Source of the DNA: Ascoidea asiatica
Lineage: Eukaryota > Ascomycota > Saccharomycetes > Ascoideales > Ascoideaceae
DNA length: 64,000 nucleotides
Assembly: GCA_001600695.1 (NCBI GenBank)
Contig: BCKQ01000005.1
Span: 446,593-510,592 of the forward strand
Direction: 5' to 3'
The notes beneath the pieces were generated by a model that did no database searches, was not told the origin of the DNA, and worked only from the letters and a program-made list of their open reading frames with translations. This document shows, one piece after another, positions 43,601 through 58,278 of the stretch (position 1 is its first letter; each line of letters begins with the position of its first letter). Made by a program: the position numbers and the translations under genes.

Positions 43601-45642
43601 ATCTAGAGCAATTTGCCACTGAAGGATTAAGAACTTTGTGTATTGCTCAGAAAGAAATGACTTGGGATGAATATTCCAAATGGAATAAAAAACATGAAGT
43701 TGCTACTACAGCCTTAGTTAGAAGAGAAGAAAAGATGGAAGAAGTAGCTGACTCTATAGAACAGGAGCTTACTCTTCTTGGAGGTACAGCCATTGAAGAT
43801 CGTTTACAAGATGGTGTGCCAGATGCCATTGCCATTTTAGGTCAAGCTGGAATAAAATTATGGGTGTTAACCGGAGATAAAGTTGAAACTGCAATAAATA
43901 TTGGATTCTCTTGTAATTTGTTGAACGGAGATATGGATCTTTTGGTCATAAAAACTTCTGGTGATGATGCTGAGCAATTAGCTTCTGAAACAAATCCAAA
44001 AAAAATTGTCAAAAACTTAATTATTAAGTATTTAAAAGAAAAATTTGAAATGGAAGGAAACTATGACGATTTAGAATATGCAAAATCGGATCATAACCCT
44101 CCTTCTGGAAATTTTGGTCTTGTGATAGATGGTGAAGCACTAAAAATTGCTTTGAAAGGTGATTTACAAATGAAATTTCTTTTACTTTGCAAACAGTGCA
44201 GTGCAGTTTTATGTTGCCGGGTTTCACCTGCTCAAAAAGCATCCGTTGTTAGAATGGTTAAAGAAACTTTAGACGTTATGACTTTAGCAATTGGTGATGG
44301 GTCCAATGATGTTGCAATGATTCAAGCTGCAAATGTAGGTGTTGGAATTGCGGGTGAAGAAGGTCGACAAGCTGTAATGTCTTCTGATTATGCTATTGGT
44401 CAATTCAGATACCTAACAAGATTAATACTAGTTCACGGACGATGGTCGTACAAGCGATTAGCAGAGATGATTCCTAGTTTTTTTTATAAAAATGTTATCT
44501 TTACTATAGCATTATTTTGGTATGGTATTTACAATAATTTTGATGGTTCATACTTATTTGAGTATACTTATTTAATGTTTTACAATCTTGCATTTACTTC
44601 ACTACCTGTTATATTGATGGGTATATTTGATCAAGATGTTCCTGATGTTATTTCTTTGTTGGTTCCTCAGCTTTATACTACTGGAATATTAAGAAGTGAA
44701 TGGACTCAAGAAAAATTTTGGTGGTATATGGGAGATGCTCTTTATCAGTCGATAATTTGTTATTTTTTCCCTTATTTATTATATTATCCAACTGGCTTTG
44801 TTACTGGAAATGGATTATCATTAATACATCGTTATTTGATGGGAGTATATGTTACAACTATTGCAGTTACTGCATGTAATTTATACATACTATCACATCA
44901 ATATAGATGGGATTGGATATCTCTTTTAGTCAACTCATTGTCAATCCTTGTTGTTTTTGGTTGGACTGGTGTTTGGTCTTCTGGTTTGACCTCTGGTCCG
45001 TTTTATAAAAGTGCGGTTCAAGTTTATGGGTCTGTCTCTTTCTGGGCTTGCATTTTTGTTGGTATTTTGACATGTTTACTACCAAGATTTGCATATGATT
45101 GTTTTCAAAAAATGTTTAGACCCAAAGATATTGATATAATAAGAGAGTGTGCTGCAAGAGGAGATTTTTCTCAATATCCTGTAGATTATGATCCTACTGA
45201 TCCATCGAGAATCAAAATAAGTAAGTACTCCACAGAACATCTTTCTGAAAATCAAAAAACTGCATCATCATCCTCTCCATGGAGTTCTACAACCAAACGT
45301 GGATCTTTCTTATCAAGGCACTTCTCAAAATCAAAGAGGAAATCTCCCGAAAACTTTGAAAAAACAGATAATAGTCGTCTTACCTCTTCATCTAATAGTG
45401 ACAACAATACTATAAAGACTGCAGAGATCCCACTTCAGCAATTTGATAACTTTGACGCTTTTAATAATCATTCAGAGAGAAATTTCACTCAAACTAGAGC
45501 TAGATCTTCTCTTGATAGAACTAGATTATCTATGATACAAAGTAATGAGCTCTCTCCCACAGTTTCAAGAACTAGGGCGTCTTTAGATATTCCGGGTGTC
45601 AACGTTGCAGAAACTTTGATGAAAACTGTTTCAAGGCACTAA
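40639..45642 (+). CDS. DNF1: P4-ATPase phospholipid flippase, Dnf1/Dnf2 type
   Basis: Dnf1 and Dnf2 flip phosphatidylcholine, phosphatidylethanolamine and glucosylceramide-like lipids to the cytosolic side of the plasma membrane with Lem3. The 1667-residue protein has an Asn-rich cytosolic head (about 1-240), the P4 word LVPISLYISIEI near residue 703, the phosphorylation site DKTGT at Asp759 within YIFSDKTGTLTQNVMEF, the nucleotide-domain KGADSIIYSRL, and hinge residues in LWVLTGDKVETAIN and TLAIGDGSNDVAMIQAA. The last membrane spans and the conserved tail RSSLDRTR ... RASLDIPGVN match Dnf1/Dnf2, not Drs2 or Neo1. A 1.0-kb AT-rich leader precedes it. Whether this species has one or two such genes cannot be told here, so the symbol could equally be DNF2. 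Confidence 0.93.
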   Translation: MDFNYNQNSNQSNNQNNNLNDIIPHINTNNNYDNSNDDNRENEIFPNHLNHDYESQVNSNFNSNNNDSEIKQFSKHNRTDSKVQLSNLNKNIDSLSPFDNKNKINSSASTSQSSLHFNNSNSSNDIHFKLNENENENEKNKINHHHNKSSKVNRNETIMQRNRWGTQRFKSGQPKYVNRNKTLKNWHHNSKTRRSLKNNLPEFPADLKNLKSNKNPIPTPNQNPEEEEDEDEDKLTNRAHEKRSIFFNLPLPDEFKNDQNEPILQYPRNKIRTTKYTPLSFIPKNLLFQFGNVANIYFLTMIILSFFSIFGVSNPVLGAVPLIVIVCITGIKDAIEDSRRTILDLELNNTSTHILTGIDNQNVTTDNISLWRRFKKANTRLLKLIIKFIKQNLTKKGRETKVISKYNKANNVPERTSFESFETRFSGRDSISLNTRESLDLQNNNENQENETNPFRSGKENVREVTNKPTNSLLNKFLPTTGNTRFVKSFWKNVKVGDIVRIHNNDEIPADVVILSTSDSDGACYVETKNLDGETNLKVRQALKCSSSLRHASDCEQSKFWIESEGPHANLYSYQGVCKYANDQDDTASESININHLLLRGCMLRNTKWAIGLVLFTGDDTKIMLNAGITPSKKSRISSELNFSVIMNFALLFLICFISGLVNGIYYGNNDTSRTYYEFGSIASTPTLNGIVSFFVAMILYQSLVPISLYISIEIIKTAQAYFIYSDVQIYYENLDYPCTPKSWNISDDLGQIEYIFSDKTGTLTQNVMEFKKCSINGISYGRAYTEALAGLRKRQGIDVEEEGLIEREAIRKDKEVMIRDLLNISPNPQLDPNDVTFVSKEFVNDLKGVGGEYQKECNEHFMLALALCHSVLVEPEKNNPEKLLLKAQSPDESALVGTARDMGFAFIGRTKKGVIVEVQGIQKEFQVLNTLEFNSTRKRMSAIIKIPPMKKGEEPKALLLCKGADSIIYSRLRKDADQELLEKTALHLEQFATEGLRTLCIAQKEMTWDEYSKWNKKHEVATTALVRREEKMEEVADSIEQELTLLGGTAIEDRLQDGVPDAIAILGQAGIKLWVLTGDKVETAINIGFSCNLLNGDMDLLVIKTSGDDAEQLASETNPKKIVKNLIIKYLKEKFEMEGNYDDLEYAKSDHNPPSGNFGLVIDGEALKIALKGDLQMKFLLLCKQCSAVLCCRVSPAQKASVVRMVKETLDVMTLAIGDGSNDVAMIQAANVGVGIAGEEGRQAVMSSDYAIGQFRYLTRLILVHGRWSYKRLAEMIPSFFYKNVIFTIALFWYGIYNNFDGSYLFEYTYLMFYNLAFTSLPVILMGIFDQDVPDVISLLVPQLYTTGILRSEWTQEKFWWYMGDALYQSIICYFFPYLLYYPTGFVTGNGLSLIHRYLMGVYVTTIAVTACNLYILSHQYRWDWISLLVNSLSILVVFGWTGVWSSGLTSGPFYKSAVQVYGSVSFWACIFVGILTCLLPRFAYDCFQKMFRPKDIDIIRECAARGDFSQYPVDYDPTDPSRIKISKYSTEHLSENQKTASSSSPWSSTTKRGSFLSRHFSKSKRKSPENFEKTDNSRLTSSSNSDNNTIKTAEIPLQQFDNFDAFNNHSERNFTQTRARSSLDRTRLSMIQSNELSPTVSRTRASLDIPGVNVAETLMKTVSRH

Positions 45643-46245
45643 AGTTATTTTCAATTGTTAATTATGGAAGTTAAGGGTTTTTTTATTTGCTTAAATTTCA
45701 TTTTGTATTATTACTCCTAGCAATGTTTTATTCTATGTTATTATATTTTCTCATATTTTTGTTATTCATTTCCATTTTTCTCCTTTTAAAAAATCCTAGA
45801 CCTTTTATTTTTCTATAACTATAATTATATTGTTAATTCTCATTTACATGATAAATAATGCGCAGATTTGTAACAAATACATAGTTATGCTATGTTCGAT
45901 ATTTATTCATGAAAAGCTGTATCAAACCTGCGTGATTTAAGTAGGGCGATTGAGATTCCTTGAACGGACAGAAGTGTCCGCTGAAAAATTTTAAAAGTTG
46001 CCTATTATAAAGGGAAATGATCTGTAATCTTGCACTATCTATATTAACTATGTTTTTAGTAACGTTACTCTTATTAAAATTATCATTATCATTATCAATA
46101 TTATCTTCGTAATATTAAGAGTTTATTTACAAAACATACTTTCAATCAGCACATCAGTACCGTTAAAATTCTACAGATTTTCTCATTCCATATATGTATA
46201 TATATATCATTCTTTCATTTATTAAAATTTTAGATCTCAGTAGTA
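45643..46245. other. intergenic region, DNF 3' end and HEL2 promoter
   Basis: 603 bases. They include a 6-bp hairpin CGGACA-GAAG-TGTCCG (45965-45980), the 12-bp palindrome AGTAACGTTACT (46058-46069) and a TA run just before HEL2. Confidence 0.5.
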
Positions 46246-47331
46246 ATGGTATCACAAGAAGCTGAAAAACCTTTACAAAATCAAGGTGGTAAAAAACGTA
46301 ATTATTCAAGCAAACAAAAAAGTATGAAGCAGAATGGAAAAAAAGTCTCTTCAATCTCACGGTACCCTAAGGAATCTACAGAAGAATTAGATGACTCAGA
46401 ATTGTGTGTGATTTGTGCTGAAAAGATTATTTTTTCAGCTTTAACACCTTGTAACCATAGAACATGTCATGTATGTGCTTTAAGACAAAGAGCATTATAT
46501 AAAAAAGATATATGTGTCGTTTGCAGAAGCGAGATCAAGGATGTTATTTTTACTGATGAATTGACGGCAAATTATGACAATTACAATTCTTCCACTCCTA
46601 TTGCTATTAATCAAGAATTTGGAATTCGATTTTATTCTGAGGAATCTTATAATAAAACTTTGAATTTGCTCAAACATATATGTCCGTTTAAAGATTGTGA
46701 ACTAGAATTTCCTGATATATTCAAGTTGAATAATCATCTTAAAGATTCCCATGAAAAGCAATATTGTATAATATGCGCTAAGTTTAAAAAGGCTTTCACA
46801 TCTGAATTATTTTATTATAATTCAGGTAAACTTAAAAAACACCAAAGAGAGGGAGATCAACAGGGGTTTACAGGGCATCCAACTTGTAAATTCTGCTCTG
46901 GATTCAAATTTTACTCAGAAGATGAGTTGAAAGTTCATTTAAGAGATAAACATGAAAAGTGCCATATCTGCGAACAAATTGGTGTAACAGAAAATCAATA
47001 TTTCAAAGACTATGAAAATCTATATTCACATTTTTGTAAGGATCATTATGTATGCACTGTTCCAAGCTGTGTTCAAGACAAATTCATTGCATTTGGTAAT
47101 GATATTGATTTGAAAGCACATATGATCAAAGAACACAGTGATATATATGGAGGAAATAAAAGTATTAACTTATTCAGTTCTAGTCTTGATCAAGCTCCTT
47201 CAAGAAAATTTCAATCTCAACTCTCAACTTTTTCAATCCCCCCTTTAAATTCTAATGGGAATTCTAATAGAAGCAGAAATAATGGTAATAACAATAATAA
47301 CACTAATAATAATAATAATAATAATAATAAC

Positions 47332-47400
<69 letters not shown>

Positions 47401-47526
47401 NNNNNNNNNNNNNNNNNNNNNNNNNNNNNNNNNNNNNNNNNNNNNNNNNNNNNNNNNNNNNNNNNNNNNNNNNNNNNNNNNNNNNNNNNNNNNNNNNNNN
47501 ATAATAATAATAATAATAATAATAAC

Positions 47527-47597
<71 letters not shown>

Positions 47598-48672
47598 AAG
47601 GAATGACGATATACAAGTCAAAAAAATGCGTTTTGATGAAAGAGCTAGGATATACCTTCAATATTCTGCAGTCGATTTTGAAAAGTTTCAGAAAATAAAT
47701 AATAATTATACTAATAATAAAATTAGCGCCTCCAATGTTTTGGGAGCGTATGAAGAACTATTCAGAAATTTTCCTGAAGCTGATGTTGGAATTTTAGTAA
47801 AAGAGTTCTCTGAACTTATGTCAAGGAATTCTCCAAAAGCTAGAGCCTTAGAAGAAGAATCAAAAAAATACACCCTTGATAAGGAAAGAGAAGAACAATT
47901 TCCTGCTTTACCTGGTTCACAGTCTACTTCTCTAGCGAGTTATTCATTTCTTCGAACAAAAAATGGGCAAAATGCTTATTCCAAAGCTTTAGGCAATGAT
48001 AAATTCCCACCTTTGGAAGCTCCAGTTAGATCTCCTAAGTCAGTATCATCCAAAAATAAAACAGCTCTGAAATCTAAAGGAAAGGAGAAGTCTAATTGGG
48101 TAACATTAAAACCTGCTAAAAAGGCTATCTCCGCCATAGATTTTCCTTCGTTAGCAGAAAATAAAAAGAGATCAACAGTGTCACAGCAAGAAAATTCATC
48201 ATCCTCTTCGCTTAATAAAGTATCATATAAATTAGATTCTTTGAATAAAGGAACAAGTTCAATGTTTCCTCCAATGCCTATAAATACCGAAAAACAAATG
48301 CCTGTCAGTCAGCCTGTTCGGTATAGTACTGTTAAGATAAAGAAAAGTGGAGGAAAAACAAAATATGTTAATGCTAGTCCATCAAATAATATTAGAATTG
48401 TTAAGAGTAAATCCACTGGTTTGGTGGTTTCTAATAATAAGCAAAAAAAAAACAATCTACCTAATAGTCAATTTCCTCCATTAGAGTCAATGGAAGAAAT
48501 CAAAAAACAAAAAGCAAATTCTCCTTTCAATTCGGAAAGTAAATTAAGTGACTGGAATTCGTCACTAAACACAACATCAGATTCAGATATTGCTGTTAAT
48601 CAAATATCTGAAAGAGGAAGAAATCAAGGGAAGAAAAACAAGAAACAAGTTTTATTTCATCTTGGTATGTAA
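46246..48672 (+). CDS. HEL2: Hel2/ZNF598 RING E3 ligase of ribosome-associated quality control
   Basis: Hel2 senses collided ribosomes and ubiquitinates uS10 to start ribosome-associated quality control. The N-terminus has a basic stretch, then a C3HC4 RING from Cys54 (CVICAEKIIFSALTPCNHRT ... ICVVCRSE). C2H2-type fingers follow at about 145-310 (CPFKDCELEFPDIFKLNNHL, CIICAKF, CKFCSGF, CHICEQIG, CTVPSCVQDKF). A very long poly-Asn tract coded by AAT repeats (about 47295-47594) is interrupted by an assembly gap of exactly 100 N, so the true length is unknown. The C-terminal part has the FPALPG and FPPL(E) short motifs repeated, as in ZNF598-family proteins. The nominal 808 residues exceed yeast Hel2 (639) because of the tract. 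The start is the first ATG. Confidence 0.93.
47290..47594 (+). repeat. AAT trinucleotide microsatellite coding poly-Asn
   Basis: Near-pure AAT/AAC repeats over about 100 bases on each side of an assembly gap. The length is uncertain because the assembler failed across it. Confidence 0.95.
47401..47500. other. assembly gap of 100 N inside HEL2
   Basis: Exactly 100 N, the usual placeholder for a gap of unknown size. Frame is kept across it (one base of the first AAT on the right flank falls in the gap), but this is by chance of the placeholder length. Confidence 0.98.
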
Positions 48673-48758
48673 AACTAGATTATAGACTTAAAAAAAAAAT
48701 CAACAAAAATTCATAAGCATGATTTATTTATATAAAAATGTAGTGCGCTTAAAGCGTT

Positions 48759-49694
48759 TCATCGTAAAGGAATGAGCTTGTTATCTATAGGATTCCTACA
48801 TAATGGACAGTTATTTTGTTCTTTTGACCAATCCAAAATACAGTTCCAACAAAATAAATGTCCACATGGGGCACAACATGGATTTATCATATAGGAAAGA
48901 CAAAGCATGCATTTTCTAGAAACCTTTGGAATATAAGGTAGTATTTTTGGGTTTGTTAAGTCAATTTCTGCTGAATTCAATTTAGCACTCTTCAAATTGA
49001 ATATCACGTCGCTACCCTTACTTTTATTAACTGGAATCTTAATAGAATTTAGCAAAACCTTATCCTCCGCTTCTTTTTCAGAAAGATTATTTTTATTAAT
49101 GTTATAATTTTGTAAAAATTCTGTGATGAACCAAAGAGATTTGAAAAAGGATTGAAGGAATATTAAACCGCCCAAAACTTCATAGCTGCCATTTGCTGGC
49201 TTATTTGCGGATGGTGGAATCTGATGACCTAAAGCATATCTCAAACCAAATATTCTTTTGGACAATTGATAATAAGATCCACGAATGTAAAACAATCCAA
49301 GATGTAAATCAGTCATGAAACTTAAAATATTTTTAAAGGAAAGCTTAGAATCCAGTAATTTATATCTATTTGAAATTTTTGAGATAATATAGGGAAAAAG
49401 TGAATAAGATAATATAAATGATAATCTTTTTAGAACAGATATCATTTTTTTCCCATTCCTATTCACATAAATTAAATCAACATATTCTTCACCCAATGTT
49501 CTCGATCCTACCAAAGTAGTTAACGATAAATAAAGTAATTTTGCTAGAATTGCAATTTCTTTTGAATAAGAATGAATAAATCTTTGATTTTTAATTGAAT
49601 CCAATAATAACTTGGTCAAATGATTTTCATAAAATGAATCCTTTTGATGAGCTCTTACAATACTAGGAGCGTCGGCAAATGATAATAATTTCAT
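48759..49694 (-). CDS. PEX10: peroxisomal RING E3 ligase peroxin 10
   Basis: Pex10, with Pex2 and Pex12, forms the peroxisomal ubiquitin ligase that recycles the import receptor Pex5. The 311-residue protein starts MKLLSFADAPSIVRAHQKDS and carries GSRTLGEEYVDLIYVNRNGK, both hallmarks of Pex10. Hydrophobic segments in the middle form membrane spans. The C-terminal RING (about 258-298) reads CMLCLSYMINPCCAPCGHLF CWNCILDW, followed by CPLCR. Length is near that of yeast Pex10 (337). The start is the first ATG. It converges closely with HEL2 (86 bases between stops). Confidence 0.95.
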   Translation of the reverse strand: MKLLSFADAPSIVRAHQKDSFYENHLTKLLLDSIKNQRFIHSYSKEIAILAKLLYLSLTTLVGSRTLGEEYVDLIYVNRNGKKMISVLKRLSFILSYSLFPYIISKISNRYKLLDSKLSFKNILSFMTDLHLGLFYIRGSYYQLSKRIFGLRYALGHQIPPSANKPANGSYEVLGGLIFLQSFFKSLWFITEFLQNYNINKNNLSEKEAEDKVLLNSIKIPVNKSKGSDVIFNLKSAKLNSAEIDLTNPKILPYIPKVSRKCMLCLSYMINPCCAPCGHLFCWNCILDWSKEQNNCPLCRNPIDNKLIPLR

Positions 49695-50088
49695 CTTGAA
49701 ATTTCTTTATGATTCATTCATCTAAGGTTCTGTAAAACTGTGGGACAATAAGAGTAATTTTTTAGTAATTATATATTTAAATAATCTTATTATTAAATAA
49801 TTTTCTTTTGAATATTAATCTTTTAATTCTTACTTTTTCATCAAAATCATACCTTAATTTATTGTTCGTAGAGGTCGAAGAATGTGAATCTCACACTCAA
49901 ATTAAAATCATATCATGTGACTATTTTTAATACCTTAATATATTAAAGTGCTAACTTTTTTGTTTTTTCGCAATAAACGAAATTCTTGTTTTGATTAATA
50001 ATAGGTTCCATTCTTACTGTGATAACATTACAATAATAAATAAATTATTTCAATTGAAATTGGACTCTTCAATTCCCCATCGTCATTA
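49695..50088. other. PEX10 promoter region
   Basis: About 390 AT-rich bases before PEX10. A CATGTGAC word lies near 49914. No other element recognised. Confidence 0.4.
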
Positions 50089-50304
50089 TCACTTTTTTTT
50101 TATTTTCATTATCATTTTAGTGTTTATTAAATTATAAACATGTATTATAGTATTTTCATCAACAAAGTCATCTACTCTCCAATTTTTAGCAAATTCGGAT
50201 AATTTATTAAAATGATCATCAGTAATAATAGATTCATTTGAATCTAAAGAAAAAAATTTCACTGAGGTTAATTTTTGAAACAAAAAATTATATAAAGAAC
50301 TTTT
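50089..50304 (-). other. open frame continuing in phase after the ARO1 stop codon
   Basis: Directly after the TAA of ARO1 the same frame stays open for 71 codons to a TGA. The predicted peptide (KSLYNFLFQK... LSEFAKNWRVDDFVDENTII ... KIKKK) is mixed in composition, with Trp, Arg and Asp, unlike typical AT-rich non-coding sequence. No ATG lies near its beginning, so it is not an obvious separate gene. It could be a readthrough extension, a decayed gene fragment or chance. Confidence 0.3.
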
Positions 50305-55469
<5,165 letters not shown>

Positions 55470-56024
55470 TTAAACCTTCGGTTCTGTACGTAGATAATGA
55501 GCTATACAAGGTTTTTCATCAGTATTTTTAACAAAAAAGTTTTGATGATATTCTTCAGCATCCCAAAAGCTTTTAATTGGTTCAATAACCGTTACAATTT
55601 TATGATTTGGATAAAAATTTAATTGTAAAAGATCTTTAACTTGATTTGCTTCAATTTGTTGTTTTTTGGAATGAGTAAAAATTCCAGATCTATATTGAGT
55701 ACCTTGATTAGAATGACCTAATGGACGAAAAGTTGTTGGATCATGGATTTTTAAAAAAAATTCAATTAATTCTTTATATGAAATAATTTTTGGATTAAAA
55801 GAAACTTGCAAAGATTCAGCAAAATCAGTATCACCACAACAAACTAATTTATAACTTGGATTAGTAATGTCACCATTTCCATTTGCATAACCAACTTTTA
55901 AATCATAAATTTTATCACCATAATGCTTTCTATATAAATGCTCAGTTCCCCAAAAACATCCGGCAGCAACCGTAAATATTTCAGCATCTTCAGGAACTTT
56001 TAATGTTTTGGATATAATAGACAT
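55470..56024 (-). CDS. MXR1: peptide methionine-S-sulfoxide reductase (MsrA)
   Basis: MsrA reduces the S form of methionine sulfoxide in oxidised proteins and free methionine, using thioredoxin. The 184-residue protein equals the yeast length. It has the active-site motif GCFWGTEH with catalytic Cys23, then VGYANG, CCGDTDFAESLQVSFNPKII, IHDPTT, GTQYRSGIFTHS and WDAEEYHQNF. The resolving cysteine is at Cys173 (KPCIAHYLR), as in yeast Mxr1. The start is the first ATG. It is divergent from the PDCD5 homologue across a GC-rich promoter. Confidence 0.97.
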   Translation of the reverse strand: MSIISKTLKVPEDAEIFTVAAGCFWGTEHLYRKHYGDKIYDLKVGYANGNGDITNPSYKLVCCGDTDFAESLQVSFNPKIISYKELIEFFLKIHDPTTFRPLGHSNQGTQYRSGIFTHSKKQQIEANQVKDLLQLNFYPNHKIVTVIEPIKSFWDAEEYHQNFFVKNTDEKPCIAHYLRTEPKV

Positions 56025-56295
56025 TGGGTGAAATTAATAAAGGAATAGTATAAATATAATTAATGAATATTAGTTTGATAGTTATAAACATTGAAAAGCT
56101 TGTACCGAAGAAATAGGACTATTTATACAAAACACATAAGTCTCTTGAACATCTGGAATTCTAAATCTTCAATAAGCATCTGTGATAATCACCAATTGGT
56201 TGTCGAATGTCAATTCTGGACTCTGAACACAGCTGTGGTTGGAAAGAGTGAACATGAACATAACGTTAACTACATTTTATATGAGCTGGATGCTG

Positions 56296-56310
56296 CAGCT
56301 GACTCAGCTG
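56296..56310. promoter_or_regulatory. 15-bp dyad with a Gcn4 core
   Basis: CAGCTGACTCAGCTG is a dyad around a central C, with the Gcn4 core TGACTCA at 56300-56306. It sits between MXR1 and the PDCD5 homologue. Confidence 0.45.
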
Positions 56311-56411
56311 CTGAAAAACAAAATACAGCAGAAGCATCAAATCGAGCACGTCGAGCACGTCGAGCACATCAAACACAACCAAAAAAGATCTTCCTCAGTA
56401 TTCCGACAGAA

Positions 56412-56417
56412 CACGTG
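56412..56417. promoter_or_regulatory. CACGTG box, MXR1/PDCD5 promoter
   Basis: CACGTG in context AACACGTGC inside the GC-rich island; a core bHLH (Cbf1/Pho4-like) site. Confidence 0.4.
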
Positions 56418-56769
56418 CATTATCTCTTCCTGGAGGCTAAATCGCGCCACGCTGTGCCACACTCCAAATTTGAATTGATAGTTTGCGTGTCAGGTGCTTT
56501 AACTTTATACCCTCGGAGGTGCTAGAAGGTGTTGGGAATTACTTAGTGGTAATTAACTTTTCTGTAATTTCTTGGGAGTAACCACATTAATTATTTTCAC
56601 TGAATCCTTTTATAAATTAGATCTAATACTCAACAATTGACCATTAGATTGATAGTCTGATTATCCAATTGTCTAATTGTGTGATTCATTTCAGGTGGTG
56701 TTTATTTTGTTCAATATAAAATAAAAAATTAAAACTCCTCTTCTGTTTTTTATTTTATTTCGGTCAAAA

Positions 56770-57162
56770 ATGGATGATGCAGAACTAAATGCTATTCGTG
56801 CTGCTAGATTATCCGAATTACAAAAGTCTGCTTCCGGTAATTCAAAACCTCAAAGTAAAAATGATGAATTAATTTCTTCAATTTTATCACAAATTTTAGA
56901 ACCTGAAGCAAGAGAAAGATTATCTAGATTAAATATGGTTAGACCTGATCGTGTTAAACAAGTTGAAATCTATTTATCAAAATTAGCTCAATCTGGTCAA
57001 ATTAATGAAAAAATAAGTGAAGACAAAATTGTTCAAATTTTAGATGGTATATCAAAAGATGTAAATAAGAAAAAAAATGTCAAAATAATTTTCTCAAGAA
57101 GAGAAATGGCTGATATTGATGATGACAAAAATGCCGATGATGATGATGATTTCTTCGATTAA
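56770..57162 (+). CDS. SDD2: PDCD5-family DNA-binding protein (yeast YMR074C)
   Basis: The 130-residue protein belongs to the PDCD5/TFAR19 family of small three-helix-bundle proteins found in archaea and eukaryotes. The yeast member is YMR074C; a role with chaperonin or in N-terminal acetylation-linked stability has been proposed, and the exact function is unsettled. Visible features are an N-terminal helix (MDDAELNAIRAARLSELQKS), the core ISSILSQILEPEARERLSRL, then NMVRPDRVKQVEIYLSKLAQ and GQINEKISEDKIVQILDGIS, a basic segment KIIFSRRE and an acidic Asp-rich tail. Length and order match the family. The start is the first ATG. Confidence 0.93.
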   Translation: MDDAELNAIRAARLSELQKSASGNSKPQSKNDELISSILSQILEPEARERLSRLNMVRPDRVKQVEIYLSKLAQSGQINEKISEDKIVQILDGISKDVNKKKNVKIIFSRREMADIDDDKNADDDDDFFD

Positions 57163-58278
57163 CTTATTATATTGATTTAATTTTAAATTTTTAGTTTCAG
57201 TATTTCACTTCTTTTTCTTTTTATTTTTCTATTCCTTCTCATTAATATCTGCATTTTAATTTTTGTAAATTTAAACTACAACTACTTTTATTTCAATTAC
57301 TATTTCTTTCTAAATCAGCCTCATTTTTTCAATCATATTACAAAAAAAAAATCATTTTATTTATTAATTACTTATTATTTCAATTTACTAAAAAAAACGT
57401 TAACTACAGAACTTAAATTAAAATGAAAATATCTATTAACTAAATAAAAACGATACAGACAAAAAAAAAAAAATACAAGGAAAAAAAAAATATTAAAAGC
57501 TTAAATAACTAATTAAATAATTCTAATAATTATTGTTAGTAAAAAAATATTCGCAATAATAAAAATTTAAATATCCGTATTAAATACAATGATACTTTAT
57601 CATTCTATTCTATTGAATTGAATTTAACTGATTAAAATATAAATGTTTCAGGATTTTCAGTGTGTAGTCGAGTCAACATTTGCTTAAAAAGCTTTCAGTC
57701 TGGGGCGACATCTTGGTCATCATGCAAATATATTCAATCTTTAATCATCTTAATATTATTTTCTTTAAAACTTACCGTTTCAAATATTTAATCCTCCATT
57801 TATCTTACAATAATCTATATGGTCTTATATCATCATTTTGAATAAATCTTTCTTTATGGATAATAACTTGAGTTAATTATGTTTGAAATGAAAGCAAAAG
57901 AAAATTCACGTTTTTATACTACAAAAATCTGAAATTTTAATTCTAAATATGGCGTTACCCGCCAAAGCCTTTAAATAAAGGGCTTTTTCTTCTCTTTTTC
58001 ACTTATCTCTTTTCCCGTATTCAAATTACAGTAGACAAAATTCAAAATATCAAGTTTATCTCCAATATCAGTATATCAATTTACCAGAAACCGAAATATT
58101 ATCAAAACGCCAAATCAAAAAATAATAATACAAAATAAAATATAGAGACAGAAGTAATTGTTATAATCACTTTACATTTCATCAAGTTTTAAAATTAATT
58201 ACGCTAAATTATTTCATAATCTACTCATCTCATTTCAAATACAATCAATCTCTTTATTCTTTTCTTATCCTTTTTGCA
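57163..58278. other. intergenic region, PDCD5 3' end and RPD3 promoter
   Basis: 1.1 kb, AT-rich with A-runs near 57460-57490. A Reb1-type TTACCCG lies at 57955-57961. No gene seen. Confidence 0.5.
57955..57961. promoter_or_regulatory. Reb1-type site (TTACCCG) in the RPD3 promoter
   Basis: TTACCCG in GCGTTACCCGCC matches the yeast Reb1 general regulatory factor core. It lies 318 bases before the RPD3 ATG, in a short GC-richer patch, where such factors often set a nucleosome-free region. Confidence 0.5.

Larger units (their letters stand above)
56025..56769. other. divergent promoter region, MXR1 / PDCD5 homologue, with a GC-rich island
   Basis: 56200-56530 is GC-rich. It holds a 15-bp dyad CAGCTGACTCAGCTG centred on a Gcn4 core (56296-56310), three CGAGCACGT-like tandem units (about 56343-56370), CACGTG (56412-56417) and a 13-mer GCCACGCTGTGCC (56446-56458) that nearly recurs at 8673. 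Open frames here lack a credible start. Confidence 0.55.

Noticed and set aside
56091-56525. 144-codon open frame in the MXR1/PDCD5 promoter
   Set aside because: It begins with TTG, not ATG, lies entirely in the GC-rich island and simple repeats, and resembles no family.
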